Assembly (NCBI GenBank): GCA_937926205.1
Contig: CALEYL010000017.1
Location: 1 to 64,000 of the forward strand
Direction: 5' to 3'
DNA from: an uncultured Saprospiraceae bacterium
Lineage (GTDB): Bacteria > Bacteroidota > Bacteroidia > Chitinophagales > Saprospiraceae
Length of the DNA stretch: 64,000 nt
The translations under genes were made by a program, and so were the position numbers. The notes below the pieces were generated by a model. It saw nothing but the letters and a program-made list of their open reading frames with translations. It was not told the origin of the DNA and ran no database searches. Positions 1-8,532 of this stretch are shown here, piece by piece (positions within the stretch are counted from its first letter, which is position 1; the number at the start of each line of letters is the position of its first letter).

Positions 1-142
1 AAAATCATTAAGTTTCCGAACCGTTTAGCCCCTGATTCGTCTGTCTCATGTTAAGTTTATCCACTTTTATTATCTTCCACTCAAAACCACCCGCTTCGTC
101 ACATCAGGTTGCCCTTCCGCTTTCAGCTTCACCAGGTACATC
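1..142. repeat. 142-bp direct repeat, copy 1 (3' flank plus sorting-domain tail)
   Basis: This block matches 2844-2985 with only two differences seen (at the ATGTTAAG/T-A position and in CAGG[T/C]TGCC). It holds the noncoding 3' flank plus, on the minus strand, the last 23 or so codons of a T9SS sorting domain, with a stop at 70-72. In copy 2 those codons are the true end of the 2913-5297 gene. Here they lie out of frame behind the stop codon of the upstream gene. The repeat reaches the window's left edge and may extend further. Confidence 0.9.
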
Positions 143-151
143 AGGCAGCCG

Positions 152-2068
152 TCAGGGTGCCGTGCTGCCCGTGTAGCTGACGTTTGCAAAGGTAGCTGTC
201 AGGGTGCCGGTGGTGGCAGCATTGGTGGCAACCAATCCCATCTGAATGCAGTTACTCATCGCGATGGTCTGGATACCCGCCAATGACCAGGCCACGCCAT
301 TGGGCGATGTATACAGGCTGAACTGGTTACCGGAACGCTCGATGCGCAACCAGTAACGATTCTGGCTCGGAAACTGCTGTGGAAAGGCCTGCCCATTGGC
401 GGTCGTTCGGAATTCGCGTCGGCTAAGGCTGCTCAGGTTGGTCATCAACTGGGCTTTTTTAGCGCCGGCTGTGTTGCTTTCGCGCATCACCACACCAGCC
501 AATCCTGATCCTTCCACACCCGTTACCTGGACCGTAATGCTACCGTTGCCGCACAAGCTGCGAGAAGCAAATGCCATCGCATCAGCCGTATAGGGTGATT
601 CATAATTAGCGCCGGAAGCGCTACCAGTCCAAATCCCTGTTCCAGGAGAGTAGTCGAAATCAATGGTGCAGTCCGCGCAACCGATACCAGCAGGCGGCTC
701 GTTCCAGCCAGCGGGCAGATCCGATATCGTAATTTGGGAAATACAAGTGGAAGAATTGCCCGCGACATCCATAACCTTGGCTGTCACAGGTATCGTTTGT
801 CCAATTTGTGAGGCAAGAATGCTGGCAGGAGAAAGCACAACACTCTGTACCCCGCAGTTGTCGGTAGCAACTACAAGTTCATTTGCGTTGAGTGCTATGC
901 TTTGCTGACCGTTGAGGGGCAGCGTTGCATTAACGCACGTAGCTGTCGGCCGGACTGCATCCACACCGGCAGCAACAGTCGCCATTGCAGATACCGGGCA
1001 GGGGCTGCTGCTGCTTGTGACCGAGACGGTGTAACTGCCATCGGGCAGGCCATTAAATACCCCTGTGTTGTTGGTCTGAGTAACAGGGCCGGAGATCGAA
1101 TAAGTCAATGTTCCCGCACCTCCTGTTGCTGTTATTGTAATGCGTCCATTGTTGGCATTTGGGCAACTTTCCGGCGTGGCAGCAACATTGCTGATCGCTA
1201 ATTGGCCGCCACTCAATGTTTTAAATTGGGCTTTTACAACAGCCGATTGTGTTCTATTGAGCGTTAGAATAGCGATTTCCTGCCTGTCGGTATTAGTTAA
1301 AAAATGAAATTCTACAATCGTATCAACCCCAAGCGTAGTGAACCCGGCATTCTGTATCATTTGGTCGGTAACGTCCAACCAGCCCAGAGGCGCTACCTTG
1401 GCATCAACTCTTTTTTCAACATAAATCGTGCGCTTCTCACGCAACACTTCAAAGCATCCTCCGGGAATGGATAAGGTTCCCCAGCCATCTACGGCGCCCA
1501 GCTGATTGTGGGAAGTACGGATGCGAAGTGAATCCGTCGCGGCAATAAATGGCAATTGCCAAATACTGGAGTTCGGTGGAAGGTCAATTTTACGAAAACC
1601 TGTTAAACTGCCACTCGACGACATGTAAGTACCAAACATCTCCACAGGTGAAACCCTCTCTGCAATCGGCGGCAGCTGTTTTATCGGCAAGTTTATCCCA
1701 ATATTGATCGGATCGCTGCCGAAATATCCCAAAAATTCTACAAGATTACTGGTTACATTGTAATACATTTCTCTCCCTGCTTCAACGACCAGCAAATCTG
1801 CGCCCGGGAAGATGGCGGTATGCGCCCCGGTACTGGGCGACATAAAGCTCCTTGTATAGGTTTGATCGGTTTGCAAGCCGCTGAAATTCCAGCTTTGATT
1901 AAAACCGGGTGGGGTGATCAACTCATTGACTGTAGGGTTGATGTCAATGGAATAATTAAAGAGATTACCTACTACAGGGAAAGTCGTATTGGTAATGGTA
2001 ATCTGTGCCTGAATGTCCAGCCTGAAACAAAGGCAAACAAGCATCATCAGCAGGTAAATTTTCCGCAT
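152..2068 (-). CDS. Secreted SprB/HYR-type protein, sorting domain lost
   Basis: The 638-residue protein starts at the ATG at 2068, which gives a clean signal peptide (MRKIYLLMMLVCLCF...IQAQ). The frame is open further upstream, but those residues do not look like a signal sequence. About residues 1-300 are a beta-rich region I do not recognise. Next come a SprB-like repeat (GGAGTLTYSISG, about 310-360), an HYR-like domain (DNCGVQSV... DVAGNSSTC) and a lectin-like/DUF1349-like C-terminal module (CGNGSITVQVTG... WLRIERSGNQF) shared with three other proteins in this window. Family knowledge: such proteins end in a T9SS domain of about 80 residues. This one stops at TGSTAP without it, and the tail of a sorting domain survives out of frame just downstream (70-142). 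It may therefore be secreted to the periplasm but not exported or anchored. The surface role is inferred. Confidence 0.8.
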   Translation of the reverse strand: MRKIYLLMMLVCLCFRLDIQAQITITNTTFPVVGNLFNYSIDINPTVNELITPPGFNQSWNFSGLQTDQTYTRSFMSPSTGAHTAIFPGADLLVVEAGREMYYNVTSNLVEFLGYFGSDPINIGINLPIKQLPPIAERVSPVEMFGTYMSSSGSLTGFRKIDLPPNSSIWQLPFIAATDSLRIRTSHNQLGAVDGWGTLSIPGGCFEVLREKRTIYVEKRVDAKVAPLGWLDVTDQMIQNAGFTTLGVDTIVEFHFLTNTDRQEIAILTLNRTQSAVVKAQFKTLSGGQLAISNVAATPESCPNANNGRITITATGGAGTLTYSISGPVTQTNNTGVFNGLPDGSYTVSVTSSSSPCPVSAMATVAAGVDAVRPTATCVNATLPLNGQQSIALNANELVVATDNCGVQSVVLSPASILASQIGQTIPVTAKVMDVAGNSSTCISQITISDLPAGWNEPPAGIGCADCTIDFDYSPGTGIWTGSASGANYESPYTADAMAFASRSLCGNGSITVQVTGVEGSGLAGVVMRESNTAGAKKAQLMTNLSSLSRREFRTTANGQAFPQQFPSQNRYWLRIERSGNQFSLYTSPNGVAWSLAGIQTIAMSNCIQMGLVATNAATTGTLTATFANVSYTGSTAP

Positions 2069-2294
2069 AATCTGTTGATATAGTGTTTGAATGAAAGTGC
2101 ATCGCCTACTTTTGGCAAAAGCCGAAACAATAAAGAAAACAGTCGTTAAAACGGTTACAAACAAATAACCTGAACTGGAAAGGGGGGAAATAGAACTGGG
2201 CATAGGCATGCAAACATAAACATTATCAAGCGGGTGTCTCCCTGAAATTGGATATTTTTTTTTCAATACAACGCGTTGATAAAGGAAGCATCCT

Positions 2295-2418
2295 TTTTTT
2301 GCAAAAGTTGATTCAAGTCACCATCAGCCTATTGGTAACTTTACCTTAAATTTATGCTGGGAATGTCCCATAGAAAACCGAATATTCCCAAAAATCAGTT
2401 TATGGTTTTTTAAAACAG
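2295..2418. repeat. 124-bp repeat, copy 1 (mutated promoter segment)
   Basis: This segment matches 5726-5849 with two mismatches and no gaps. In the other copy the segment lies directly upstream of the GWxTD gene and carries a TAACTTTG -7 box. Here the box reads TAACTTTA (2336-2343). The copy ends exactly where a TPR gene remnant begins, so it marks a recombination junction. Confidence 0.9.
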
Positions 2419-2598
2419 TACGCACAAAAAGAATACGAACGCCGCCCAGCCAATATTGACGTAAACCGGGTGTTGGCCTCTATTTATTACAAGAAAAACG
2501 ACACGGCAAAAGCCATGGAACACTATACCAAAGCGGCACGGACCAATGGCGTACAGCCCGAGTTGCTGGAACTGAAAAAAGAATTGGCCATGCGCTAG
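2416..2598 (+). pseudogene. 3' remnant of a TPR-protein gene
   Basis: A 60-codon open stretch ends with TAG at 2596-2598. It encodes a TPR-like helix pair (...NRVLASIYYKKNDTAKAMEHYTKAA...) and a final ELLELKKELAMR. It has no plausible start: the coding homology begins right at the end of the 124-bp repeat and the frame reads into repeat sequence upstream. The codon pattern and TPR spacing are those of a real gene end, so I read it as the surviving tail of a deleted gene, left between two secreted-protein genes. The remaining intergenic DNA (2069-2912) holds the two repeats and the palindrome at 2715. Confidence 0.7.
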
Positions 2599-2714
2599 TT
2601 TGGAGAGAGCGTTGTTTAAGTATGAGTCAGGCGAATCAGGAGCTATTTTGAGTACAGGTATGTTCTATAAGACGCTTACGCGTCTGAGAACAGGCTCCGC
2701 ATACTACTTTATGT

Positions 2715-2822
2715 CGCGGAGTCTCGCGGAGTAAAGGAGTCTCGCGGAGTAAAGTCCACTGTTTTCACGACTTACGTCATAAAACTCAGTGAAACTCTGC
2801 GTATACTCCGCGAAACTCCGCG
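2715..2822. repeat. Palindrome built from CGCGGAGT words
   Basis: The left arm CGCGGAGTCTCGCGGAGTA (2715-2733), which is followed by another such word around 2744, pairs with 2804-2822 in 18 of 19 positions. CACTG/CAGTG near 2758 and 2786 extend the pairing toward the centre. The word CGCGGAGT recurs within each arm. No coding frame is convincing. It could fold into a long RNA hairpin downstream of the 2913-5297 gene. Confidence 0.75.
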
Positions 2823-2843
2823 TTATTTTTCATGGGGGCGGAT

Positions 2844-2985
2844 AAAATCATTAAGTTTCCGAACCGTTTAGCCCCTGATTCGTCTGTCTCATGTTAAGAT
2901 TATCCACTTTTATTATCTTCCACTCAAAACCACCCGCTTCGTCACATCAGGCTGCCCTTCCGCTTTCAGCTTCACCAGGTACATC
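2844..2985. repeat. 142-bp direct repeat, copy 2
   Basis: This is the counterpart of window positions 1-142. It covers the 3' flank and the last 24 codons of the 2913-5297 gene. The high identity continues through noncoding DNA, so recent duplication or gene conversion explains it better than protein-level selection. Confidence 0.9.
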
Positions 2986-5297
2986 CCGTTCTGGTAAGCC
3001 GATAAATCAAGGCGCTCAGTGCTTTGCGCTTCTTCTATTTTTGTGGTTTGCAACAGCTGCCCTTGCAGGTTATATACTTCCAGTCGCAAGGTTTTGCCGG
3101 TATACGATGCCAGATTCAGCGTCAGTTCACCGCTTGTCGGGTTGGGAAACAGACTAAAATCCAACCCCTCTGCCAAAATCAGGTCTGAATTGAACCTTGC
3201 CAAAACCGGATTGCCACCAATGACGGCTACATCTCCGAAGCTTGCCGTAGTGGTGGTGTTGACATTGACGCTTTCGGCAAACAGGCCGGCATAAATGCAG
3301 CCAGTCATGGGCACTGTGGCTGTAAAAGCAAAAGTCCATGCCGTTCCATTGTTCGAAGTATAGCCTGAAAAAATACTGCCATTGCGCACCAATCGCAACC
3401 AGGTATGCGCCGGACGGGTAAAATTCAAAAGGCTGTTTGGACCGTTGGTGTTCGCCCGGATTTCGCGGCGAATTGTAGGCGTTAGCTGTGTTTTTAAGCC
3501 TACTTTTTTAGAACCCGGCACCAATGTTTCGCGCAGGGTGATGCCCGCCCAGCCACCGCCGCTCACGTTGTCAACCCGGGCAATGATTTCGCCATCGCCG
3601 CAAAGCGTTTTGTAAACCAGGTTGAGTTGATCGGCAACAGGCGAAGAATAACCATTAGCGGAAACATTAAAAATCTCTTTATTGTCAACACTACAGACCA
3701 AGCCGGCGCTGCCGTTAACGCCGCTGCCTACAGTGCCGCTGCTCCAGCCGTTTGCCAGCCCATGCGCTTCATCTACCTGAGTATCGCAGTCGTTATCCTT
3801 GTCATCGCAAAGCTCAAACGCCCCTGGATAAATGGTATTGTCGTTGTCGTTGCAATCGCCGGTAGTGCTGGTCAATTCCGAAGCTACTTTGTAACCGGTG
3901 GGTCGCAAACACTGGTTGATGGTAGCAGCAGCGGTTTCGGCGTAGCCATCACCATCGATATCTTTGTACCAAATTTGTCCCGGTTTTTCGAGGGCGTTGT
4001 TGTCGTTGCAATCGGTGTTGTTGGCCACATAGCCAGTTGGCTGGCTGCAGGCCATTTGGGTGACAGATGGATTGCCAAAGCCGTCCATATCCATATCGCG
4101 ATAGTAGGTCGTTTGCACGCCTTCATCGGTCATGCCGTTGCAGTTATTGTCAACGCCGTCGCAGACTTCAGTGGCGCCGGGCTTGATGGCTGCGTTATTG
4201 TCGTTGCAATCGCCGGTAGTCGAGATGAGTTCGGCCGCTGCAATGTAACCCACAGGGCGCAGACACTGCGTAATCGTGGCAGTGCCCGTTTCGGCGTAGC
4301 CGTCATTGTCAACGTCCTTATACCACACCTGGCCCGGTTGTTCCAGCAAATTGTTGTCGTTGCAATCCGTATTATCAGCTACATAGACCCCGGGTGCGCT
4401 ACAAGCTTGCTGAGTTACGGATGGATTACCAAAGCCGTCGCCGTCAAAGTCGTGATAGAAAGTGGTCAGCACGCCTTCATCGGTCATGCCGTTGCAGTTA
4501 TTGTCAATGCCGTCGCAGACTTCGGCTACGCCCGGTTTAATGGCAGCGTTGTTGTCGTTGCAATCGGTATTGTCGGTCACATAGCCGGCAGGCGGGGTGT
4601 CCGGGCAAGCCATTATAGTGATGGCCGGATTGCCATAACCGTCGTTGTCCATATCGCGAAAGAAGGCCACTTCCATGCATGAGGTTCCTGTACTAATACC
4701 AAGAGCAGGAATGTAAAAGTCTCCACCAGTAGGTAGTGCAGTTGCACCACAAAGAGAAGCAGCGTCACTGTATTGCCGGATGTAGTTTGGGTAAGCGCCC
4801 AATCCACTTTGGTATATAGAAAAGCTAGTTCCTGTCCAGCCACACTGAGACACCTCAATAATCAGGCTCATTGATGGATCGTAGGCAAAAGTTGTTGTCA
4901 GGGGAATTTCGACATAAGTGCCTCCCGGCGAGGTAATGGTTGTATTTTCTGACCTGACCGTTGTCATGGGGCCTGTGTAAAAAGCGCCTAAAGAAAAAAA
5001 AGTGGAAACAGGAACAGTAGCCATCCGGACGGTAAGGTTGTTGTATGTCGCATCACAAGGAGTAGCCGGCCAAAACCAAATGCTGGATATTTCGTTTCCT
5101 GGCCCGATGGGGCTTGGCTGGCTAAAATGACCTGGCGCGAGAATCCATTGTACTTTTTTTCCCGTAGAAGGATTGGTTCTGAAGGGAAAGAGATTTATAA
5201 CTCCGGATACTCCGGAAACACCATTCGTGTATTGAGGCTGCGCCCCAACGCTTAGTCCTATGCAAAAAAGAAATAGGAGTAAAAAAGACTTTTTCAT
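2913..5297 (-). CDS. T9SS-secreted protein with MopE-type metal-binding repeats
   Basis: The protein has 794 residues. It has a signal peptide (MKKSFLLLFLFCIGLSVGAQ) and a beta-rich N-terminal domain to about residue 210. Five Asp/Asn/Cys-rich units follow (DMDNDGYGN... DNTDCNDNN... EVCDGIDNNCNG). These match the putative metal-binding motif family of MopE and Ca2+-binding surface proteins. Then come the lectin-like module shared with three other window proteins (CGDGEIIARVDN... WLRLVRNG) and a type A T9SS sorting domain (FSLFPNPTSGELTLNL... MYLVKLKAEG... KRVVLSGR). Family knowledge: these domains direct export across the outer membrane and anchoring. The repeated acidic residues suggest calcium binding, which is inferred. 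The last 142 bp of this locus are duplicated at the window start. Confidence 0.9.
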   Translation of the reverse strand: MKKSFLLLFLFCIGLSVGAQPQYTNGVSGVSGVINLFPFRTNPSTGKKVQWILAPGHFSQPSPIGPGNEISSIWFWPATPCDATYNNLTVRMATVPVSTFFSLGAFYTGPMTTVRSENTTITSPGGTYVEIPLTTTFAYDPSMSLIIEVSQCGWTGTSFSIYQSGLGAYPNYIRQYSDAASLCGATALPTGGDFYIPALGISTGTSCMEVAFFRDMDNDGYGNPAITIMACPDTPPAGYVTDNTDCNDNNAAIKPGVAEVCDGIDNNCNGMTDEGVLTTFYHDFDGDGFGNPSVTQQACSAPGVYVADNTDCNDNNLLEQPGQVWYKDVDNDGYAETGTATITQCLRPVGYIAAAELISTTGDCNDNNAAIKPGATEVCDGVDNNCNGMTDEGVQTTYYRDMDMDGFGNPSVTQMACSQPTGYVANNTDCNDNNALEKPGQIWYKDIDGDGYAETAAATINQCLRPTGYKVASELTSTTGDCNDNDNTIYPGAFELCDDKDNDCDTQVDEAHGLANGWSSGTVGSGVNGSAGLVCSVDNKEIFNVSANGYSSPVADQLNLVYKTLCGDGEIIARVDNVSGGGWAGITLRETLVPGSKKVGLKTQLTPTIRREIRANTNGPNSLLNFTRPAHTWLRLVRNGSIFSGYTSNNGTAWTFAFTATVPMTGCIYAGLFAESVNVNTTTTASFGDVAVIGGNPVLARFNSDLILAEGLDFSLFPNPTSGELTLNLASYTGKTLRLEVYNLQGQLLQTTKIEEAQSTERLDLSAYQNGMYLVKLKAEGQPDVTKRVVLSGR

Positions 5298-5725
5298 AAA
5301 GGCTTAGTTATTAATTTTTTACAAAAAATAAATAGCAAACCCAGACCTGAAGTAAAAACTCAGGAACAGGAGATACCTGATCTGCAAGCAGACCTAAAAA
5401 ATCGGGATAGGGAAAAGTGGAAATGAACCGGGCAACTTAACTCAAGGAGAGGTAATGTATCTAAAATGTCGCCACAAACCCATTACATATCAATTGTTTT
5501 AATAAGTGCAATTGCAAGATAGGGTAAAAAATTAACCCCACAAACTCTTTTTTGATTTTTTCTCTTCCGGGTCTGCCTCGTGTATGGGAAACCGGGGCGT
5601 TGCCGTCACAAAGATCAACCATACTGCCAGGGACGGGCGCAAATTTTATGGGCAAGACGTCCGGGGATTACAGCACTCAAGTCGCTTATATCTATTAAAA
5701 ACAATGTATTTACACAAAGAAGCTC

Positions 5726-5849
5726 TTTTTTGCAAAAGTTGATTCAAGTCACCATCAGCCTATTGGTAACTTTGCCTTAAATTTATGCTGGGAATGGCCC
5801 ATAGAAAACCGAATATTCCCAAAAATCAGTTTATGGTTTTTTAAAACAG
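5726..5849. repeat. 124-bp repeat, copy 2 (promoter region of the GWxTD gene)
   Basis: This is the intact partner of 2295-2418. It ends 30 bp upstream of the GWxTD start codon. The rest of the 5298-5879 gap shows no gene I can support; a minus-strand frame at 5461-5655 has no recognisable features. Confidence 0.9.
5767..5774 (+). promoter_or_regulatory. Bacteroidota -7 box TAACTTTG
   Basis: TAACTTTG fits the TAnnTTTG -7 consensus of Bacteroidota primary sigma promoters. It lies 105 bp upstream of the GWxTD start. A TTG occurs upstream, but at a longer spacing than usual, so the -33 element is uncertain. Confidence 0.5.
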
Positions 5850-5879
5850 CTTACTACCTTTCATCAAAATCATACGGCT

Positions 5880-7325
5880 ATGAAAAAATGGATCTATTTA
5901 CTATTGACTTGTTGCTACATACAGGCTGCTTCGGCCCTGGACGTAAGCATATCCTACGCCACTTTCAAAGGAATTGACAAACCCTACATCGAGGTGTACA
6001 TGCATGTAGCCGGAAAAACGGCCACTTATTTACCACTCAGCGATTCTACGGCTCAGGCCGCATTGGAGGTTCTTATTCTGTTCAAACACGGAGAAGAGAT
6101 CATAAAATTTGACAAATACGTGCTCAACAGCCCGGTACATAGGGAAGCGCTCGATTTTGTAGACATGAAGCGCTATGCAATAGGCAATGGCGAATACGAG
6201 CTGACAATCAACGTTCAGGATATACACAAACCGGAAAACATCAAGTCGTACCAGGCTTTGGTCGCGATTCAATACAGCAACGAAGGCTTGCAACAATCCG
6301 ATCTGCAATTGCTGGCTTCTTACCACAAAGACGAAAGCGGCGCCAGCCCTTTTGCAAAAAGCGGCATTCACATGGAGCCCTTGCCCTATCATTTTTACGG
6401 CAAAAACGCTTCTTTGTTGTTGTTTTACAACGAATTGTACAATTCCGAAACTGCCATCGGCGAAGATTTTCAGGTAAGTTATTCCATCGAAAAAACGGTA
6501 GATGGCCAGATCAAAACCGTATTGATCGGCCACAAACGCATGAAAGCAGCGCCGGTTGTTCCCTTACTGATCCAAATGGACATCAGTACGCTGGAATCCG
6601 GCAATTATACCCTGGTGGTAGAAGCCCGAGATCGCCTGAAGGCCTTATTGAGCCGCAAATCACTCTTCTTTCAACGCAGCAACCCCTACCTGAATCCAAC
6701 CGAGGAGGACCTGAACCAGCAAGCACTGGCCGATGAATTTGTGAGCAGGCTGAGCAAAGAAGACCTCAATTACAGCCTGAGGGCCATCATCCCAAAAATT
6801 CCGCAACAGGACATCGAAACGGTGGGACTGATGCTGAAAGAGGACAGCCTCAATGCGCAACGCATGTACCTGTTTAGTTACTGGATCAAAAAAAGTGCTA
6901 CCAACCCGGAGGGTGCTTACCTCAAATACATGGCGGTTGCCCGCGCCGTCGACCTCCAGTTCAGATCGGGCTTCCGCCACGGCATTGAAACAGACCGGGG
7001 GTTCACCTATCTGAAATACGGCCAGCCCGACGACATCGAAGGGCGTGAAGACGAGCCTTCTGCGCCGCCTTATGAAATCTGGATCTACTACGATTTTCCG
7101 TTTACCAAGCAAAAAAACGTCAAGTTCCTGTTCTACAACCCCACTTTAGCGCCGGGAGAATTCCGCTTGCTGCATTCCACGGCCCTTGGGGAACTGAACA
7201 ATCCGCAATGGGAACTGGAACTCTACCGCGATGCGCCCGATCAGGTGGACGGCGACGCCTTCGACTCCATCAACATGAAAGACAACTTTCACCGAAGTGC
7301 GAAAAGGATTATGAACGATTATTGA
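5880..7325 (+). CDS. GWxTD domain-containing protein
   Basis: The 481-residue protein begins with a signal peptide (MKKWIYLLLTCCYIQAASA). The first 260 residues form a beta-sandwich-like region. The C-terminal part (about 270-450) matches the GWxTD family of Bacteroidota: the eponymous motif appears as GIETD (368-372), followed by the conserved YLKYGQPDDIEGRE and PPYEIWIYYDFP segments. The Trp of the motif is replaced by Ile. The family's function is unknown; it is typically periplasmic or surface-associated. The gene stands alone, with its own -7 box upstream and two hairpins downstream. Confidence 0.85.
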   Translation: MKKWIYLLLTCCYIQAASALDVSISYATFKGIDKPYIEVYMHVAGKTATYLPLSDSTAQAALEVLILFKHGEEIIKFDKYVLNSPVHREALDFVDMKRYAIGNGEYELTINVQDIHKPENIKSYQALVAIQYSNEGLQQSDLQLLASYHKDESGASPFAKSGIHMEPLPYHFYGKNASLLLFYNELYNSETAIGEDFQVSYSIEKTVDGQIKTVLIGHKRMKAAPVVPLLIQMDISTLESGNYTLVVEARDRLKALLSRKSLFFQRSNPYLNPTEEDLNQQALADEFVSRLSKEDLNYSLRAIIPKIPQQDIETVGLMLKEDSLNAQRMYLFSYWIKKSATNPEGAYLKYMAVARAVDLQFRSGFRHGIETDRGFTYLKYGQPDDIEGREDEPSAPPYEIWIYYDFPFTKQKNVKFLFYNPTLAPGEFRLLHSTALGELNNPQWELELYRDAPDQVDGDAFDSINMKDNFHRSAKRIMNDY

Positions 7326-7329
7326 CCTG

Positions 7330-7364
7330 ACATGAGACATCCCGAATTTTTGGATGCCTCATGT
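7330..7364. repeat. Minimal hairpin sharing the MITE end sequence
   Basis: ACATGAG and CTCATGT (7330-7336, 7358-7364) plus CATCC/GGATG form a hairpin around CGAATTTTT. The left half, including CATCCCGAATTTTT, matches the right end (reverse complement) of the 200-bp elements at 15797 and 27913 with one difference over 21 bases. It is probably a solo or maximally deleted copy of the same repeat family. It may double as a terminator for the GWxTD gene. Confidence 0.65.
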
Positions 7365-7375
7365 TTTCCAAAAAG

Positions 7376-7406
7376 AAAGGGCCTGCATCATTGGTGCAGG
7401 CCCTTT
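7376..7406 (+). terminator. Strong hairpin downstream of the GWxTD gene
   Basis: AAAGGGCCTGCA (7376-7387) pairs perfectly with TGCAGGCCCTTT (7395-7406) around a 7-base loop. A T-run follows about 8 bases later. It lies between convergent genes and could serve both. The rest of the 7407-7754 gap holds only a weak minus-strand frame of 79 codons (7452-7691) without recognisable features. Confidence 0.7.
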
Positions 7407-7754
7407 GCCAAAGGTTTTTTGGAGTCATATTGTATGAAGACATGAAATAAATCAACGGAGAAGCACCTTTTCAGGCTGGCCGAACTCCGGTATATTCTTG
7501 CAAGAAAACCTTGCCGGATTTTCAATATCTAAGTAGTTTCTGCCCATCGTTTGTCTTCGGACAAACCCGGCAATACGAAGGGTGTTGCGTACAAACGCCT
7601 TTCCTACAGGAAGCGCCTTCCGAACGAAATGGAGATGTTTATAGTTGCTGAATACAAATATAGGTGCAGACACAAGGAAAAAAAAGGCCAATCTACTGGA
7701 ACGTAGGTTGGGGGCATTGAAGCGTAAATATGGCAGCCTGAAACGTCCGGCTGT

Positions 7755-8522
7755 TTATTTACCAAGCCAGTCTTTAAACTCCTGCGCCTTCTCCCGGCTG
7801 ACCAATACCTCTATGTCTGAAGCGGGATTCAACGCTGCTTTCAGACGACCATTGAGGTGCGGGTAAACCGCTTCAACAGATTTGACATGAATGATGAAGC
7901 TGCGATTGGCCCGAAAAAACGTTTTTGGATCGAGCATTTCTTCCAGTTGATCGAGGGTGTATTCCAGACTGAACCGAACACTCCCCTTTGTTTTCAGGAA
8001 AGAAATGCTGCTTTCTGAGTAAAAATAGGCCACATCAGCAATGTCAATAGGCAGCATGCGATGTCCGTGTTTGACCAAAAACCGATCGCGGTACTCCGGA
8101 GTGATTTGCTGACGAATATCCCTTAGCAATTGCTGGATATCGGGTGCTGCAGGATGCCCGAACTTCTGTTTCATCAGCGCGTACTTCTCCAGACTTTGCC
8201 TCAGGTCGTCTTTTTTGATGGGCTTCAGCAGGTAGTCGATGCTGTTGACTTTAAAGGCCTGAATGGCGTATTCATCGTATGAGGTGGTAAAAATGACGGC
8301 GCTGTTGACCACCGTCTGGTTGAAAATTTCAAAACTCTGCCCGTCGCTCAGTTCGATGTCGAGGAAAATCAGATCGGGCTCGACATTGGACTGCAACCAC
8401 TGGACGGTGGTACCGATGCCGTCGGTTTGCCCGACAATTTGAATCGATTTGTCTACTTCGTAGATGGTCCGACTAAGTTTTTCTACGGCTAGTTGCTCAT
8501 CTTCAACAATTAATACTCTCAT
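7755..8522 (-). CDS. LytTR-family response regulator
   Basis: The 255-residue protein has an N-terminal receiver domain: acidic pocket EDE at 7-9, phosphoacceptor Asp55 in LIFLDIELSDG, and the conserved Thr and Lys (TTSYDEYAIQAF, LLKPIKKDD). The C-terminal LytTR DNA-binding domain (about 145-250) contains FLVKHGHRMLPI and FFRANRSFIIHV. It starts 10 bp after the stop of the LytS-type kinase gene, so the two form an operon and a cognate pair. Family knowledge: LytTR regulators bind tandem short direct repeats. The target is unknown. Confidence 0.95.
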   Translation of the reverse strand: MRVLIVEDEQLAVEKLSRTIYEVDKSIQIVGQTDGIGTTVQWLQSNVEPDLIFLDIELSDGQSFEIFNQTVVNSAVIFTTSYDEYAIQAFKVNSIDYLLKPIKKDDLRQSLEKYALMKQKFGHPAAPDIQQLLRDIRQQITPEYRDRFLVKHGHRMLPIDIADVAYFYSESSISFLKTKGSVRFSLEYTLDQLEEMLDPKTFFRANRSFIIHVKSVEAVYPHLNGRLKAALNPASDIEVLVSREKAQEFKDWLGK

Positions 8523-8532
8523 TTATGGTCGC

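Noticed and set aside
3627..4682. Long plus-strand frame (351 codons)
   Set aside because: It is antisense to the Asp/Asn-rich metal-binding repeats; the repetitive codons remove stops on the other strand. The product is Val/Ile-rich without any family features.
7452..7691. Minus-strand 79-codon frame
   Set aside because: No homology recognised and unusual composition. Kept only as a remark in the gap description.
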